This document shows positions 61,581 through 64,000 of a DNA stretch of 64,000 bases, in pieces. The notes below the pieces were generated by a model. That model was not told the DNA's origin and searched no databases. It saw only the letters and a program-made list of their open reading frames with translations. Source of the stretch: Coniella vitis (lineage: Eukaryota; Ascomycota; Sordariomycetes; Diaporthales; Schizoparmaceae); contig WUJK01000016.1 in assembly GCA_011317545.1 (NCBI GenBank), positions 1-64,000 on the forward strand, written 5' to 3'. Each line of letters starts with the position of its first letter. The stretch's first letter is position 1. Both the position numbers and the translations under genes were made by a program.

Positions 61581-62844
61581 CTATTGTGATGGCGCAGTCC
61601 GAGGCTGGAGCTGTCGCGTTCTGATAGTCAGCATATGTTGTGGACGAGAAGGAGGTAGCAGTAGAGAAAAGAGACGTGGGGTGCAAGGGGAGGGAAGTGG
61701 GATAACGAGAAGGAGCACGGGGGAAAAGCGGAAAGGAAAACGAAGTCCCCCCGTGTCGCACTGCAGCGCAACACGGGAATTTGCCCACCCGCCCAGGCTT
61801 TTTGGAAAGACGAATCTTTCGATAGAGCAGCCTTGACTCCGCGGCGTTTTATACGTTGTTGTTGCTGTTTGTTGCTGTTTGTTGCCGATGTTGCCGATAT
61901 TGCTGGTGCTGCTGGTGCTGCTGGTGCTGCTGGTGCTGCTGGTGCTGCTGCTATTGCTGTCGTTGCTATTATTGCTGATATTGCTGGTGTTGCTGGTGTT
62001 GCTGGTGTTGCTGGTGTTGCTGGTGTTGCTGGTGTTGCTGGTGTTGCTGGTGTTGCTGATATTGCTGGTGTTGCTGGTGTTGCTGGTGCTTCTGGTGCTG
62101 CTAGTGCTGCTGCTATTGCTGTCGTTGCTATTATTGCTGATATTGCTGGTGTTGCTGGTGTTGCTGGTGTTGCTGGTGTTGCTGGTGTTGCTGGTGTTGC
62201 TGGTGTTGCTGGTGTTGCTGGTGTTGCTGGTATTACTATTGTTGCTAATATTGCTGTTGTTGCTGGTGTTGCTGTTGTTGCTGGTGTTGCTGGTGTTGCT
62301 GTTATTACTGATGTTGCTGTTATTACTGATGTTGCTAGTATTGCTGTTATGGCTAGTGCTGCTGATATTGCTGCTGATATTGCTGGTGCTACTGTATCTG
62401 TATCCGAATCCGAATCTAAACCGTGGCACACCAAAGAGTCTCGCCGCACACAACAACAGTCCCCGACGAGGCAGGTTACTCCCGTTGTTCCAAAGCCCAG
62501 AGCAAGAACCTATAGTCGTAACCCTAGGTCCCCAGCTCTGTTGCACGGCAAAGGGTTGCGCGGTAGAGATAGTTGATGGCGTTGGAATAGATGGATGACC
62601 GTGATACGTACCAGAAGGAGTGCAGTGTGGTACGAGATGCACGGCGGTGAGCCTGTTGACGGTGGATGGTGGATGGTGGATGATGGATGTGCGGAGTGGA
62701 GGGATGTCGGAAAAGGAAGGGAAAGGTGGGCGCTGCTGGAATTGGGGCTGGAGGTTTTGGCGGTTTGAGGCTGTGTGGGTCCAAGTCGCGTTGGCACGGG
62801 ACACCGCGAATCCGACGCGCCGCTAACAGCGAGTGGCGCGACAT
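61581..62844 (-). other. Possible 5' coding part spanning the nonamer array
   Basis: Minus-strand ATGs at 62842 and 62802 open frames through Pro/Ser/His-rich sequence (Q-F-Q-Q-R-P-P-F-P-S-F) into the repeat, the longer one 407 codons. A TTTATATAAG sequence lies at about 62859-62868, only 15 bp above the first ATG, too close for a standard TATA-to-ATG distance. All frames over the array are open for trivial reasons, so coding status cannot be decided. Confidence 0.25.
61855..62395 (+). repeat. 9-bp minisatellite TTGCTGGTG
   Basis: About 55 units of TTGCTGGTG/TTGCTGGTGC/TTGCTATTG variants in higher-order blocks. A ~160-bp segment (GGTGCTGCTGCTATTGCTGTCGTTGC... ) occurs twice, at about 61935-62095 and 62095-62270. 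The period is a multiple of three, so five or six frames stay open and give Asn-Thr-Ser, Ala-Thr-Pro, Leu-Val-Leu or Gly-Val-Ala repeats. If transcribed on minus as part of the locus at 60545, Asn-Thr-Ser or Ala-Thr-Pro would be encoded. Confidence 0.85.
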
Positions 62845-62905
62845 GGTCGGTGCGCGTGCTTATATAAATCCCCTGACCGCCTCGCACTTTTCATTCCAAG
62901 GATGA

Positions 62906-64000
62906 CTAACGTCTGCATTTTACTAGCAGTTCCGCATCGTCTCAGCGAGAAGTTATAATTACAACGGTCGGCAAATCAATATGCGTATTGGACAGTTTTA
63001 GTCTATGGTTGGAAGGTATATTGCCTGTTGCAATACTCGTACTTCTATCATATCATGGCCTTGGACAGTGACAGGCAGTACTGGCCGAACCATGGACTGC
63101 AGGTAAGCTTGTTCACAGATGTCGGGCAGTTATAGTGTCACAATCGGAATCTTATCGATATCGGGCACCGATGAGATAAGCATATGATGTCTGTGTCCTG
63201 TGCCTCTTCCCTGGTGATCCCGTCTTCTATATCTTCCTGTCTTATGTCTTTGTTCTATACGATTGCTTTGCATATCTTGTCCGCTATGCACTTCTGTTTT
63301 GTCCCATGACTCTGGTTATCTTTTTGTCGCCTCTCTTGCACGTTTGCCAATATTGCGGCCCAAATGCATACTTCTATGTGTTGTACCTTCATTTTCTTCT
63401 GTCCTCTCCTGTACCGCTGTCTTCGCTGTATATCTCTCTGCCTCGAATATTCCTCTAAGTTGCATCTCGGTTGAATTTTATTGTGCGGTTCTGAATTCCT
63501 AACCGTTCTGCGCCTTTTGATCCTGCATCTCCGCCCTGTAACCTCTGTCCTGTAGCTCAGACGTTGTGACTCTGCTTGCCCTGGAAAACATACATTCGTC
63601 CTATAGAAACTAGCTACTTCCCCCACCTATATTCCACGTCGAAGGCCTACGACACGGTTCTATACGCGAACCCCAAAGACCTTAAACCCACGAGCCCATC
63701 TCCGGGCTATATGTAATACAGAGGGAAGAAAAACTGGACAAGATTCTGAAAAGGCTTGGATTAAACATGACAGGGTAGCGAATGCTACCAAGAATACGGT
63801 TGATATAAGCATTCTGAGGCTGTTTATGCTGCCTCTTATCCACCCAGGCCTACGCCATTACTTCCGATTGCCTGTGTCGCCGCCTTCTTGCTCGGGGTGG
63901 TAGCGGCCTTGACCATCATTGATATTTTATTGCGCGTACGGCTTCTATCGCCAGACGTGATGCATCAAATGACAATTGTGCCATCTAACATCCATTTGAG
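62906..64000. other. Right end of window, no gene supported
   Basis: About 1.1 kb of moderate GC. A 123-codon minus frame (63255-63626) is Arg/Gln-rich without a domain. Near 63850-63920 the minus strand could encode a Lys/Ala/Gly tail of a gene continuing off the window, but support is slight. Confidence 0.35.

Noticed and set aside
61833..62598. Poly-Leu/Val and Gly-Val-Ala plus-strand frames as membrane or elastin-like proteins
   Set aside because: They are automatic translations of a 9-bp repeat that opens nearly all frames.

Overview
The window looks like genomic DNA of a filamentous ascomycete (Pezizomycotina) with strong repeat-induced point mutation (RIP). The basis is as follows. 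Compartments alternate sharply between very AT-rich, TpA-rich sequence and GC-balanced sequence. Every transposon copy carries C-to-T and G-to-A transitions that turn CAA/CAG and TGG codons into stops. Introns are short with GTAnGT donors, and the LTRs carry TTAGGG motifs, the usual fungal telomere unit. No bacterial feature is visible. The species cannot be named from the sequence alone.

Layout. AT-rich blocks: 1-3.7 kb, 11.9-21.4 kb and 26.3-51.46 kb. GC-balanced islands: 3.7-6.26 kb, 6.73-11.9 kb, 21.4-26.3 kb and 51.46-64 kb. The AT-rich blocks hold a family of Ty3/Gypsy chromoviral LTR retrotransposons. Element 1 is complete (13493-20944, plus, TSD CGGCA). Element 2 is complete (27142-42457, minus, TSD TATAT). 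Element 3 (32401-39971, plus, TSD TTATC) is nested inside element 2, and element 4 is 5'-truncated (50011-51457). Their degraded gag-pol shows a CCHC knuckle, a DSG-type protease, a YLDD reverse transcriptase, RNase H, integrase and a C-terminal chromodomain. Between pol and the 3' LTR lies an antisense coiled-coil frame, and three of the four elements also carry an antisense 72-nt tRNA-Arg(UCU)-like sequence. All seven LTRs contain a TTAGGG pair (one base altered in one copy). A TIR-bearing MITE-like family is present in two copies (371-916 heavily mutated, 6265-6732 nearly clean).

The islands carry protein genes of unrecognised function, laid out as three divergent pairs: an SH3/membrane gene with a single-TM gene (about 2.9-6.0 kb), two low-complexity helical genes (6.75-11.9 kb), and a membrane gene with a TM/J-domain-like gene (21.4-25.6 kb). 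Four of these six genes have long reading frames broken only by TAA/TAG codons, each one C-to-T (CpA to TpA) change from Gln or one G-to-A change from Trp. This is what RIP leaking out of neighbouring repeats would produce. In the SH3 gene the damage rises with proximity to the AT block. Two genes also have a single frameshift in a homopolymer run. The right-hand island (51.46-64 kb) contains two older, multiply frameshifted minus-strand coiled-coil loci, a short polyQ frame and a long nonamer minisatellite. The rest appears non-coding.

Most of the window is therefore a record of transposon nesting and RIP. The only intact-looking gene is 5319-5975. The most unusual signals are the antisense tRNA-like/coiled-coil module and the telomere-type motif inside the retrotransposons, and the RIP-type nonsense codons confined to Gln/Trp positions of the island genes.
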